Source of the DNA: Limosilactobacillus urinaemulieris
GTDB taxonomy: Bacteria; Bacillota; Bacilli; Lactobacillales; Lactobacillaceae
Assembly (NCBI RefSeq): GCF_014838745.1
Contig: NZ_JABUXR010000005.1
Location: 58,147-122,146, forward strand
Length of the DNA stretch: 64,000 bases
Direction of reading: 5' to 3'
Shown piece after piece: positions 38,759-45,187 of the stretch. Position numbers and translations under genes: made by a program. Every line of letters begins with the position of its first letter. The first letter of the stretch is position 1. The notes beneath the pieces were generated by a model, which worked only from the letters and a program-made list of their open reading frames with translations, did no database searches and was not told the origin of the DNA.

Positions 38759-38841
38759 TGAAACGATAACCTTTCTTAAAAATACACACGATGCCATTTT
38801 ACCATGAATCAGCTGGTGGATTTTAAATTTTAAGAAGGAAT

Positions 38842-39576
38842 CTAGTTATTATTAGTAGTATTAGTTTGAGCTTGGGGGGTGGTTGATGAGGTATTTTTCT
38901 TTGAATAGAGGAGCTTAACGTTTTTAATATCTACTGATTGAATTGGGTAATTAGAACCACTCGGCTGCATTACTGAAATATCATCTGTATGATGAAGACC
39001 AATTGCATGACCAAGTTCATGTTCAGCTGTATTGACGATGCGTCGTTGTGAATAACCATAGACTGGATTTAGCAGATATGCAGAGTTGAGTTCAACTCTT
39101 ACGTAGATGAAGTTGCCATTGCCAGAATTAATATTTGCCTCTGTTAAACCAGCTGCGCCATCCTTGTCGTCGTCAATTGTTGTAAAAAGGATGTTAGCAT
39201 TTTTTTGTTTTTTAACCACGTGGAAAGTAAAGGAGCCAGTATCGTTCCATGCTTTGATCGCCGATTTGGCAGCGCTTCGTAAAACTGGATCTTTAATATT
39301 AATAAAAATAGTGGCAGAATTTGTCGGCCACTTACCGACAGGTTTCGAGTAAGTAGTTTTCTTTTCTGTTTTTTGCGAGTTGTCTTTTGTTAATTTTGGT
39401 TTTTGTTTCTTTTTTCCCGTAACCTGGTTAATAACGTTTTGAGTGTGAATCTGGACTTCATGAATGAGAATATTAACGTTAGAGTTTACTGTTTCAATAT
39501 TCTGATAAGACCAGATTGCAGTGATAAAAATTATACTATAGATTAGCGGGAGAAAGAATTTCGAATACTTCTTCAT
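38842..39576 (-). CDS. Membrane-anchored matrixin-type zinc metalloprotease
   Basis: A 244-residue exported protein: N-terminal signal anchor (FFLPLIYSIIFITAIW), a Lys/Thr-rich linker and a protease domain with the zinc motif HELGHAIGLHH and a downstream Met-turn SVMQPSG, typical of matrixins (M10). Such small secreted proteases are common in lactobacilli, with unknown targets. GGGGGG lies before the ATG at 39576. Single gene on the minus strand. Confidence 0.87.
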   Translation of the reverse strand: MKKYSKFFLPLIYSIIFITAIWSYQNIETVNSNVNILIHEVQIHTQNVINQVTGKKKQKPKLTKDNSQKTEKKTTYSKPVGKWPTNSATIFINIKDPVLRSAAKSAIKAWNDTGSFTFHVVKKQKNANILFTTIDDDKDGAAGLTEANINSGNGNFIYVRVELNSAYLLNPVYGYSQRRIVNTAEHELGHAIGLHHTDDISVMQPSGSNYPIQSVDIKNVKLLYSKKNTSSTTPQAQTNTTNNN

Positions 39577-39720
39577 TGGATTGCCCCCCATAAAGTGCAT
39601 TCTAATGAACTTCTCACAGCTTGTCTATTATTTAGAATGGATTTTTACCTATGTAAGTCGCTAATGAGAAAAGTTTTGCGGTAAAATAGTAATAACAAGG
39701 TTGCGAGGGGGAAATCGATC

Positions 39721-40176
39721 ATGGTTGCAGCATTTAAACTCCATGTTGAACTTAGTTGGGGCGAAAAGAGAGATTACCTATTAGCAAACGATGTGGAGCC
39801 AGGCTTAGAGCATCGTTATCAAACACGAGAGAATTGGCAAGAGGTAATGAAGAATGCTTTGATTAATGTTCCGGTTGGCCCATACATTAAAGAAAATCGG
39901 GTAGTTCCGCCAATTGCGACTGCTAAAGTGTTGGATGTCACCGCGGTAGACCAAGTCGATCCAAAGTTACAACGGACACGGAGTCAATTTATAATGGCTG
40001 CTGTCTGGGAAAACCAGTCTGATGCGCAGGATTACAATTTTATGCATCATGATTACTCACGGTGGTCACAACGGCAAATTAAGGCAGATGTTAACTATTG
40101 GAATAGTGGTACTAGGCATCCATGGATTAATATGGTAACGAAATGGCGAATTTGGTTACAAAAACATCGTCACTAG
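39721..40176 (+). CDS. Hypothetical protein, 151 aa
   Basis: Not recognised. Soluble, rich in Trp and aromatic residues (ELSWGEKRDYLLAND, NFMHHDYSRWSQRQIK, HPWINMVTKWRIWLQKHRH), basic C-terminus. A G-rich site precedes the ATG. Lies between the protease (divergent) and tRNA-Gln. Confidence 0.7.
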   Translation: MVAAFKLHVELSWGEKRDYLLANDVEPGLEHRYQTRENWQEVMKNALINVPVGPYIKENRVVPPIATAKVLDVTAVDQVDPKLQRTRSQFIMAAVWENQSDAQDYNFMHHDYSRWSQRQIKADVNYWNSGTRHPWINMVTKWRIWLQKHRH

Positions 40177-40209
40177 TGAATTTGATTAAAATTAATCGGA
40201 AGAAAATGG

Positions 40210-40238
40210 TTGACTAATTAAAATTCACCGTGTATATT
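40210..40238 (+). promoter_or_regulatory. tRNA-Gln promoter
   Basis: TTGACT, 17 bases, TATATT, ending 16 bases before the tRNA. Confidence 0.75.
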
Positions 40239-40254
40239 ATTATTGTTATCTTAT

Positions 40255-40327
40255 TGGGCATTCGCCAAACTGGTAAGGCAGTGGACTCTGAATCCATAAT
40301 TTACTGGTTCGAGACCAGTATGCCCAA
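40255..40327 (+). tRNA. tRNA-Gln (CTG)
   Basis: Acceptor TGGGCAT pairs with ATGCCCA; anticodon arm GTGGA-CTCTGAA-TCCAT gives CTG (reads CAG); T-arm ACTGGTTCGAGACCAGT. The U1-A72 start is typical of Gln tRNAs. CCA is not encoded. Confidence 0.93.
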
Positions 40328-40335
40328 CTAGTTAG

Positions 40336-40369
40336 GGTTCCGTATTATTCGGAGCCTTTTTTTATTGAA
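40336..40369 (+). terminator. Terminator after tRNA-Gln
   Basis: GGTTCCG pairs with CGGAGCC (one G-U), then seven T. Confidence 0.82.
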
Positions 40370-40427
40370 ACTTTATGTGTGATTTGTTTCTTGGTAAAAT
40401 ACTTTTAGACATTGAGGAGAAGAGAAA

Positions 40428-40757
40428 ATGGCAAGTAATTCTGATTCAATTTATTACGTATTAACCAAGATTAAGCATCATCCAGAACTAATAACTAGTG
40501 AAAAAGTACAGTATACCAACACAATTTCCGTTTTTATTAAGGATTCATTGAAAATTGCGGATGCTTCTTTCTATTTTCCGGATGATCGCCTAATGGTAAA
40601 CCGGTTATCAAATGACTTTGTAGCTAAAAACGGTGATTTGTTGGAGGATTCCTTTGAAAAGACAAACCAGGATGAAACTAACTATCATGACGTTTGGGTG
40701 ACGACAGCCCACGTTCAGAAAATGGGAGTTTATTTGCTGGAATTGTCATTTGAATAA
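40428..40757 (+). CDS. Hypothetical protein, 109 aa
   Basis: Not recognised. Mixed alpha/beta soluble protein (DSIYYVLTKIKHHPELITSE, ASFYFPDDRLMVNRLSNDFV). GAGGAGAAG precedes the ATG. It ends 25 bases before the antiporter gene and may be co-transcribed with it. Confidence 0.65.
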   Translation: MASNSDSIYYVLTKIKHHPELITSEKVQYTNTISVFIKDSLKIADASFYFPDDRLMVNRLSNDFVAKNGDLLEDSFEKTNQDETNYHDVWVTTAHVQKMGVYLLELSFE

Positions 40758-40782
40758 TTTTGGAATAGTGGAGAAGTAGATT

Positions 40783-42348
40783 ATGGCATTGTTTATTTCC
40801 ACGATTGTGATTACTGGGGCAGCGATCGTAGCTAGCATCATTCATGCACTCGTTCCCCGAATATCAATTAACTATGTCAGCATGATAATTGGGGTAGGGA
40901 TTGCTTTAATTGTGCCGTTAAATCGATTAATCGCGCCTTTCCATTCTGAAGTATTTATGTACATAGTTGCACCACTAATCTATTTTGAAGGCCAGACGAC
41001 GAGAATTAACTTGATTCGACAGTCGGTTTGGAAAATTGTTTGGACGGCTGTTATTTTGGTTGTGATTATGATGGTCGTGTCAGGAACAATCTTAAGCTTA
41101 GTAGGTGTTCCTATAGCTCTTGCTTTTTTGATTGCTGCATTAAGTACCCCTACGGACGCAACAGCGACTGAGGCAGTGTCAGAAGGATTGATTGTTCCAC
41201 CAACCCAAAAATCATTTCTTAAAATGGAATCACTCTTTAATGATGCGAGTGGAATCATTTTAGCAAGCGCAACTGCTTTATGGGTTGAACAAGGAAACTT
41301 TGACTATCAACGAACGATTAGTGGCTTTCTCTTTTCAGCAATTGGTGGGATCGTTGTAGGCGTTATTTTTGCATTGATTATGATCAGCTTTCGTCGTAGC
41401 CTATATCGGTTTAATGTTTTGATTTCTAATGCACAGAATATTTTGTTCATTATTACGCCATTTGTGGTCTACTTTATTGCTGAAGAATTACATGTTTCCG
41501 GAATTATTGCAGTAGTCTGTGCGGGTTTAATGCAAAATAGCGAAAGTGCAAGTAGTCGTTTTGTGTATCCCCGACAATTTCATACTGGTGAGGTTTTGAT
41601 TAACCTTTTAAATGAACTGCTAAATAACTTTGTCTTTGTTATTTTGGGTGTTCTCATTATAAGAGTTATTAGGGATGATATCTTTAACCAAGATGCGGGA
41701 TTTAATTGGATTGGTATTGGGATCATTCTTTACCTTATTAATATCATCATTCGCTATCTTTTTGGTCGTGGATATAAAATGGGAAATCGTGGCAGTTGGA
41801 TCTTCTCCCTCGGTGGTGTACGTGGTGCAATTACTCTTGCATTAGTGTTTACTGTTGCCAATAATGTAACAGCAACTCAATTTCGCAACATTATTTTGAT
41901 TGAGGCATTGGTTGTGATCTTAAGTATGGTAGTTCCTACCATAGTTTTTCCGTTTATCCTGAAGCATGATATTTCTGAGAAAGAGACTATTCAACGAATG
42001 AACAGTCTAAAACAAGCAATGGTGGAAGAAGGATTAAAGGCTGTTCAAAATATTTATCTTCCTGACCGGGTTAGGGAAAGTGTGTGTTACGATCTCCGGG
42101 ATCAAAGATCTAATAACTCACTCAAAGATTTTTGGCAACAATGGTTCCGCTTCAGTAAATCTCCTGAATTTTCGGCTGAGGAGCGAGAACTGGAACAGCG
42201 AGCACTTCGATGGGCCTTTAAGGCAGAGCGAGATTACTTGGATATGGTTTCACAACGGGAAAGTATGCGCGAATATGTTTTTCAGTTATATAACGATGTA
42301 TTACTTGCCGAATCAATTCTGATTGATCCCGATAGTAAATTAAATTAA
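40783..42348 (+). CDS. CPA1-family Na+/H+ antiporter (NhaP-like)
   Basis: A 521-residue protein: about twelve membrane helices then a 130-residue cytoplasmic tail. The ion-site helix reads AALSTPTDATATEAVS and the next conserved Asn-Asp is in ESLFNDASGII, both hallmarks of CPA1 exchangers; GGVRGAITLALVF is also typical. Exports Na+ (or K+) in exchange for protons. The soluble tail with charged helices may be regulatory. Confidence 0.92.
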   Translation: MALFISTIVITGAAIVASIIHALVPRISINYVSMIIGVGIALIVPLNRLIAPFHSEVFMYIVAPLIYFEGQTTRINLIRQSVWKIVWTAVILVVIMMVVSGTILSLVGVPIALAFLIAALSTPTDATATEAVSEGLIVPPTQKSFLKMESLFNDASGIILASATALWVEQGNFDYQRTISGFLFSAIGGIVVGVIFALIMISFRRSLYRFNVLISNAQNILFIITPFVVYFIAEELHVSGIIAVVCAGLMQNSESASSRFVYPRQFHTGEVLINLLNELLNNFVFVILGVLIIRVIRDDIFNQDAGFNWIGIGIILYLINIIIRYLFGRGYKMGNRGSWIFSLGGVRGAITLALVFTVANNVTATQFRNIILIEALVVILSMVVPTIVFPFILKHDISEKETIQRMNSLKQAMVEEGLKAVQNIYLPDRVRESVCYDLRDQRSNNSLKDFWQQWFRFSKSPEFSAEERELEQRALRWAFKAERDYLDMVSQRESMREYVFQLYNDVLLAESILIDPDSKLN

Positions 42349-42355
42349 TTAATGT

Positions 42356-42384
42356 TTGACAATATATGAGAAAATCTGTATACT
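42356..42384 (+). promoter_or_regulatory. tRNA-Glu promoter
   Basis: TTGACA, 17 bases, TATACT: a near-consensus promoter ending 17 bases before the tRNA. Confidence 0.85.
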
Positions 42385-42401
42385 TCTCTTGTATTGTTTA
42401 T

Positions 42402-42474
42402 TGCCCGCTGGTCAAATTGGTTAAGACGTCGCCCTCTCAAGGCGGAGTTACGGGTTCGATCCCCGTGCGGGTGA
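42402..42474 (+). tRNA. tRNA-Glu (CTC), island integration site
   Basis: D-arm GTC-AAATTGGTTAA-GAC, anticodon arm TCGCC-CTCTCAA-GGCGG with anticodon CTC (reads GAG), T-arm ACGGGTTCGATCCCCGT. Acceptor TGCCCGC faces GCGGGTG, so the end pairs are U1-G72 and G2-U71, unusual for Glu tRNAs, which normally begin G1-C72. The 3' end (from 42464) is inside the direct repeat attL, so the last bases come from or are shared with the island. CCA is not encoded. Confidence 0.88.
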
Positions 42475-42480
42475 TTTTTT
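42464..42480 (+). other. attL
   Basis: CGTGCGGGTGATTTTTT, overlapping the last 11 bases of tRNA-Glu; the match to attR continues, with one extra T, through AGTTTTAAAT to 42491. Confidence 0.88.
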
Positions 42481-42569
42481 TAGTTTTAAATAAATTTTAA
42501 TAGCGTGTAAACGTTGATATAAAGGCAATCTTATTTTTGAGGAAAAGCCTATAAAAGCTATTTTTTATC

Positions 42570-42676
42570 AATTCTGCGGAAAAACTGCGGAAAAATAAAT
42601 CTTCTTGCCAACGTGATAGACTACCGTTTTTTGGTGGTCTTTTTTATTTTGCCTGCGGAAAACTGCGGAAAAATCC
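42570..42676 (+). repeat. Integrase arm-type repeats, left end
   Basis: CTGCGGAAAA-type words: two in tandem at 42573-42594 and two at 42653-42674. Similar words lie at 62266-62290 beside attR and at 62455 and 62517 in the remnant. Such short direct repeats near an att core are usual for arm binding by tyrosine integrases. CTTGCCAACGTG at 42604 is a separate repeat shared with 58286 and 61140 in inverse orientation. Confidence 0.6.
42617..42650 (+). terminator. Terminator at the island left end
   Basis: AGACTACC with GGTGGTCT around GTTTTTT, then six T. It has a counterpart in the remnant near 62490. Confidence 0.65.
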
Positions 42677-42803
42677 AGCTATTTTCTTTTAGGGGGTCTG
42701 AATTGTCGGAAAATATATAATCATCCCCACTAGTGCATCGTAAAGCATGCACAAATAAAAGGACAACGTTAAGACAGAATGCGACTGTATCAATGATTAG
42801 CAT
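42621..42803 (-). CDS. Possible small membrane protein, 60 aa
   Basis: Tentative. The N-terminal 22 residues (LIIDTVAFCLNVVLLFVHAL) are hydrophobic, followed by a charged tail ending KIKKTTKKR. AGGGGGG stands six bases before the ATG, a good ribosome site. The frame overlaps the terminator and arm repeats, and the remnant copy beyond attR does not keep it, so it may not be a real gene. Confidence 0.35.
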   Translation of the reverse strand: MLIIDTVAFCLNVVLLFVHALRCTSGDDYIFSDNSDPLKENSWIFPQFSAGKIKKTTKKR

Positions 42804-42896
42804 ATCCAGCCCCCCTAGGGTAAAATTTTTAAAATCATTGCTTGCGTGCGAGCTGGTTGCAATGTGTGCGCTCTTTTTGAGATGGATAGAGGGGCG

Positions 42897-42968
42897 GGGG
42901 ATGTTATAATTAATTTGATTTGCTTTTATTAATATCTCAAGGGCGCTCTCACGGTAGAGCGTTTTTTA
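42897..42968 (+). promoter_or_regulatory. Extended -10 promoter followed by a terminator
   Basis: TGTTATAAT (extended -10) at 42902 and, about 35 bases on, CGCTCT/AGAGCG with six T. This would give a transcript of only about 50 bases. The same TGTTATAAT start recurs at 43752 and 44584 in the island. Confidence 0.45.
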
Positions 42969-43055
42969 GTGCAATCAGTGAGTTATCAGTGCAAAATTAG
43001 GCTTGATTGCACCGATAAAGCAAAAGGGCAACTAATCATCATTGGTTAGCTGTCC

Positions 43056-43238
43056 TTAATTGTTTAGTTCTTGCTGTCGTTCTTTGATGTGACCTAGTAG
43101 CATATCAAGATCATCTTTTGTAGCGTCTTTGAGGATAAAGCTCTTTGCAATTGAACGCCTGTTAATGTATTGTGTCCGTGCTTTATTTTTCCTGCGTTAC
43201 TTGTTAATTGCCTTGTGCTGTGTTTCAGTGAGAGCCAT
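43056..43238 (-). pseudogene. Small island protein with an in-frame stop
   Basis: An ATG frame of 60 codons, MALTETQHKAINK, then a TAA at 43199-43197, then RRKNKARTQYINRRSIAKSF to ERQQELNN and the true stop. One base change (TAC or TAT to TAA) explains the break. The protein resembles the intact 59-residue neighbour at 43490 (shared ARTFI/SF, DKDDL or TKDDL, and a Gln/Lys-rich end). Such small basic proteins are common in lactobacillus plasmids and satellites; function unknown. Confidence 0.65.
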
Positions 43239-43242
43239 GCTA

Positions 43243-43404
43243 TTACTTCCTTTCAATCTTAAACTCAATTAGCTTCTTATGCTTGCGCTTGTCTTTTGGT
43301 GTGTGCATCCAGTCTTTGAACTTCTTAATACCCTGCTTCCAGAGTACTACCGTTTCACGGGGACTATATACATCTAGGGCAATGGTAACGTGCTTATGCT
43401 TTGA
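43243..43404 (-). pseudogene. Startless fragment of a small basic island protein
   Basis: Open frame KHVTIALDVYSPRETVVLWK through HTPKDKRKHKKLIEF to a stop, but a TAA precedes it and no start codon is found. A more decayed copy lies at about 62715-62870 in the remnant. Probably once a gene of about 60 residues. Nothing is known of its role. Confidence 0.5.
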
Positions 43405-43489
43405 TTAATGCTAAATAAATACGGTATTATTAAGCCATTGAGTGGGACAAAATTAAAAGGGCGATCTAGTGTGGGTTCTAGGTCGTCCT

Positions 43490-43669
43490 TTAATCGTTTA
43501 GTTTGGCTTTTTGCTCTTGTGCTAATGCTATCAGTTTAGTTAGGTCGTCTTTATCTGCATAGTGTTTAATAAACGTTCTAGCGTTGGATCGGTATTGATA
43601 TAGTTTAGTTTGCTGTGGATGGCGTTTCTTGTATCGTTTAGTTGCTTCAGCTTGTGCAAGTGAAACCAT
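43490..43669 (-). CDS. Small island protein, 59 aa
   Basis: Basic and helical: MVSLAQAEATKRYKKRHPQQ, then YRSNARTFIKHYADKDDL, ending LAQEQKAKLND. The ATG is preceded by AAGGGGATGTTTAATC, a ribosome site shared in form with the Rha gene at 59225. Intact paralogue of the broken frame at 43056. No function known; the pattern suggests a small DNA- or RNA-binding protein, which is only inference. Confidence 0.6.
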   Translation of the reverse strand: MVSLAQAEATKRYKKRHPQQTKLYQYRSNARTFIKHYADKDDLTKLIALAQEQKAKLND

Positions 43670-43732
43670 GATTAAACATCCCCTTAAACTTTAAATAGCG
43701 TGGAATATCTTTTAATAGTGTGTACTTTTGTC

Positions 43733-43760
43733 TTGTATACGACTAAACTCATGTTATAAT
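43733..43760 (+). promoter_or_regulatory. Promoter of the antisense RNA
   Basis: TTGTAT, 16 bases, TATAAT preceded by TG (extended -10), directed rightward. Confidence 0.7.
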
Positions 43761-43766
43761 TACAGA

Positions 43767-43862
43767 TGTAAAAAGGCGCTAGATTGTGCGATAATCTAAC
43801 GCCCGGCGTTTCTTGCTAGAGGTTTTCAAGCGTTAGTAGGTCAAACTATTAACGCTTTTTTA
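43767..43862 (+). ncRNA. Putative antitoxin antisense RNA (about 95 nt)
   Basis: Starts after the promoter at 43733 and ends at the terminator AAGCGTTA (43828) / TAACGCTT (43850) with a T-run. It carries GGCGCTAGATT/AATCTAACGCC as first hairpin and the word CGTTTCTTGCT at 43807. It is fully complementary to the 3' part of the opposite transcript and ends over the stop codon of the peptide frame. CGTTTCTTGCT occurs again at 43983 (same strand), so the RNA could also pair with the 5' part of the toxin transcript, as direct repeats do in par/fst loci. Confidence 0.6.
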
Positions 43863-44073
43863 GTACCGTTAGAATGATCATAATTACAATTACTAGCATT
43901 TTACAACTTGTAAAAGTAACGCTAATCACCAAGGTACTTCACCCCTAGACAAGAAAAGAAACACTTTCAAGACCAGCGCCTCCGTTTCTTGCTGTACTTG
44001 TAAGTCGTTGGTCATTGTCTAGCATTTAACGCCTTGATAAAAACTAGGGGAGCTACCCTTAACTTTTATCATG
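43770..44073 (-). other. Putative toxin mRNA with structured leader
   Basis: Promoter TTTACA-17-TATAAT on the minus strand (44108-44080). The leader forms GATAAAA/TTTTTATC and CTAGACAATGACCA / TGGTCT...TTGTCTAG stems, contains GCAAGAAACG twice (about 43990 and 43808), then the 27-aa frame, and ends at GGCGTTAGATT/AATCTAGCGCC followed by five T at 43774-43770. So the transcript is about 300 nt and its 3' third is antisense to the RNA at 43767. Confidence 0.55.
43849..43932 (-). CDS. Putative type I toxin, hydrophobic 27-aa peptide (TTG start)
   Basis: The frame starts at TTG with AGGGGTG seven bases upstream, and encodes a peptide with a hydrophobic core (MLVIVIMIILTV) and a basic end LKKR; an ATG at 43899 would give only the last 16 residues. 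Single-helix peptides of this kind insert in the membrane. The ribosome site CTAGGGG has a perfect complement CCCCTAG in the 5' end of the same transcript (at 44044-44050), so translation should be masked until the RNA is processed or remodelled. No match to Fst or Ldr sequence is claimed. Confidence 0.5.
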   Translation of the reverse strand: MVISVTFTSCKMLVIVIMIILTVLKKR

Positions 44074-44079
44074 TCTCTG

Positions 44080-44108
44080 ATTATATATTTATGCTTAATA
44101 CGTGTAAA
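44080..44108 (-). promoter_or_regulatory. Promoter of the toxin transcript
   Basis: Minus strand: TTTACA, exactly 17 bases, TATAAT. Lies between the ArpU-like gene stop and the leader hairpin. Confidence 0.7.
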
Positions 44109-44111
44109 TAT

Positions 44112-44504
44112 TTATTTAATTAGCTTCGTGTCTTTATCTGGTATCAGTGAGTAAACCAATAACAAGGCTTTACGCTGTTTATTTTGAAGAGTACGCTCTG
44201 ATATTTTCATGTCTTGCTGTTGTAATTGCTCCAGCGTTTGATTAACAGAGTAAGACTTGATAAAGCGATATTTAATAATTAATCCACTGGTTAAGTCGTG
44301 TTGCTTAACCTTGTTGATGATATTCTCCCGTTCTTTAAGCTCATATAAAGCCATTGAGTGGGTAGTTTCATCTTTTGCTGTAATGTAATTAGCATTCTTA
44401 AAGGTTAGGCGCTTGGCAATTAGTGAGTAGTCGTGGTTCTGCTTGAGGTAAGTCTTAGCAATTTTAACGGCTGTCTTGTCGTCAATAGCGGGGATGATTG
44501 ACAC
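44112..44504 (-). CDS. ArpU-like phage/satellite transcriptional regulator (GTG start)
   Basis: A 130-residue helical protein: an N-terminal segment ending near SLIAKRLTF, a helix pair around SMALYELKERENIINKV, and a C-terminal part GLIIKYRFIKSYSVNQTLEQ then SERTLQNKQRKALLLVYSLI. Length and layout fit the ArpU family, sigma-like activators of late genes in phages of Gram-positives, though similarity is weak. It starts at GTG behind TTGGAG. At the left end of the leftward gene block, where late regulators are usual. Confidence 0.5.
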   Translation of the reverse strand: MSIIPAIDDKTAVKIAKTYLKQNHDYSLIAKRLTFKNANYITAKDETTHSMALYELKERENIINKVKQHDLTSGLIIKYRFIKSYSVNQTLEQLQQQDMKISERTLQNKQRKALLLVYSLIPDKDTKLIK

Positions 44505-44665
44505 TGTTAACTCGCTCCAATATAATTAGTTTGCTTTTATTTTTATACCAAACCGGGCACTTTTATTAGGGGCACTTTTTTTGTTATAATATTTTTAACC
44601 ATTACAGCAGAGAGTGCGTCAATTGGCGTGCTTTTTTGTTGTAATACTGCTAATTAAAATACTCC

Positions 44666-44700
44666 GCTCGTTGCTGATGATAAAGGCAACGGGCTTTTTT
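44666..44700 (+). terminator. Terminator before the R-M gene
   Basis: GCTCGTTGC pairs with GCAACGGGC (one G-U), then six T. Preceded by TGTTATAAT at 44584, giving another short promoter-terminator unit. Confidence 0.7.
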
Positions 44701-44783
44701 AGTATGTATTATAAATATATCCTTTAAATCATTATTTACAGGCGAGATAATAAAATCATCAATTCAGAAAGGATTTTGTTTGT

Positions 44784-45155
44784 ATGGCAACTAGACAACA
44801 GAGTGCCCGTGAGTTTGTTAAGACGTGGTCATCTCCTAATAAGGGACGGGAAGATGCTGATCGGCAAACTTTTTGGAATGATTTATTACAGCGAGTATAT
44901 GGAATTAATGATTATTATAACTACATTACGTATGAGAAAGACGTTCAAGTAAAATCAGGTGGCAAGGTCACTACTAGGCGAATAGATGGCTATATTCCAT
45001 CAACTAAAGTCATGATCGAAATGAAAGGTAAAAAGATTAAAGACCTTACCAAACCACTGAAACAATCTGGGGGGGGGGCGACCTCACGCCTTTTGAGCAA
45101 GCCAAGCGTTATGCTAACTTCTTACCCAACAGTGAGCAACCTCGTTGGATATTAG
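44784..45155 (+). CDS. MmeI-like R-M protein, N-terminal nuclease part (out of frame)
   Basis: First part of a fused type IIG/IIL restriction-modification enzyme. Residues 1-95 belong to the nuclease domain: DRQTFWNDLLQRVYGINDYY and then RRIDGYIPSTKVMIEMKGK, where D and E-x-K form a PD-(D/E)XK active site. The normal continuation would be PLKQSGGGDLTPFEQAKRYA, but a run of ten G at 45069-45078 puts the ribosome out of frame, and it stops after 28 unrelated residues. With 8 or 11 G the frame would continue to 47596, giving about 937 residues. AGAAAGG precedes the ATG. Confidence 0.85.
   Translation: MATRQQSAREFVKTWSSPNKGREDADRQTFWNDLLQRVYGINDYYNYITYEKDVQVKSGGKVTTRRIDGYIPSTKVMIEMKGKKIKDLTKPLKQSGGGATSRLLSKPSVMLTSYPTVSNLVGY
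45069..45078 (+). repeat. Poly-G tract (10 G) in the R-M gene
   Basis: Ten consecutive G between TCT and CGACC. The correct frame after it needs TCT-G8-C or TCT-G11-C. Homopolymers of this length change by slipped-strand mispairing, which would switch the enzyme on and off; this copy is off. A homopolymer sequencing error is the main alternative. Confidence 0.85.
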
Positions 45156-45187
45156 TTTCTAATTTCAACGAGATTGATATTCATGAT

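Noticed and set aside
43877-43951. Plus-strand 24-codon hydrophobic frame (starts MIIITITSIL)
   Set aside because: Lies beyond the terminator of the plus-strand RNA and lacks a ribosome site; it is the antisense of the better supported minus-strand peptide.
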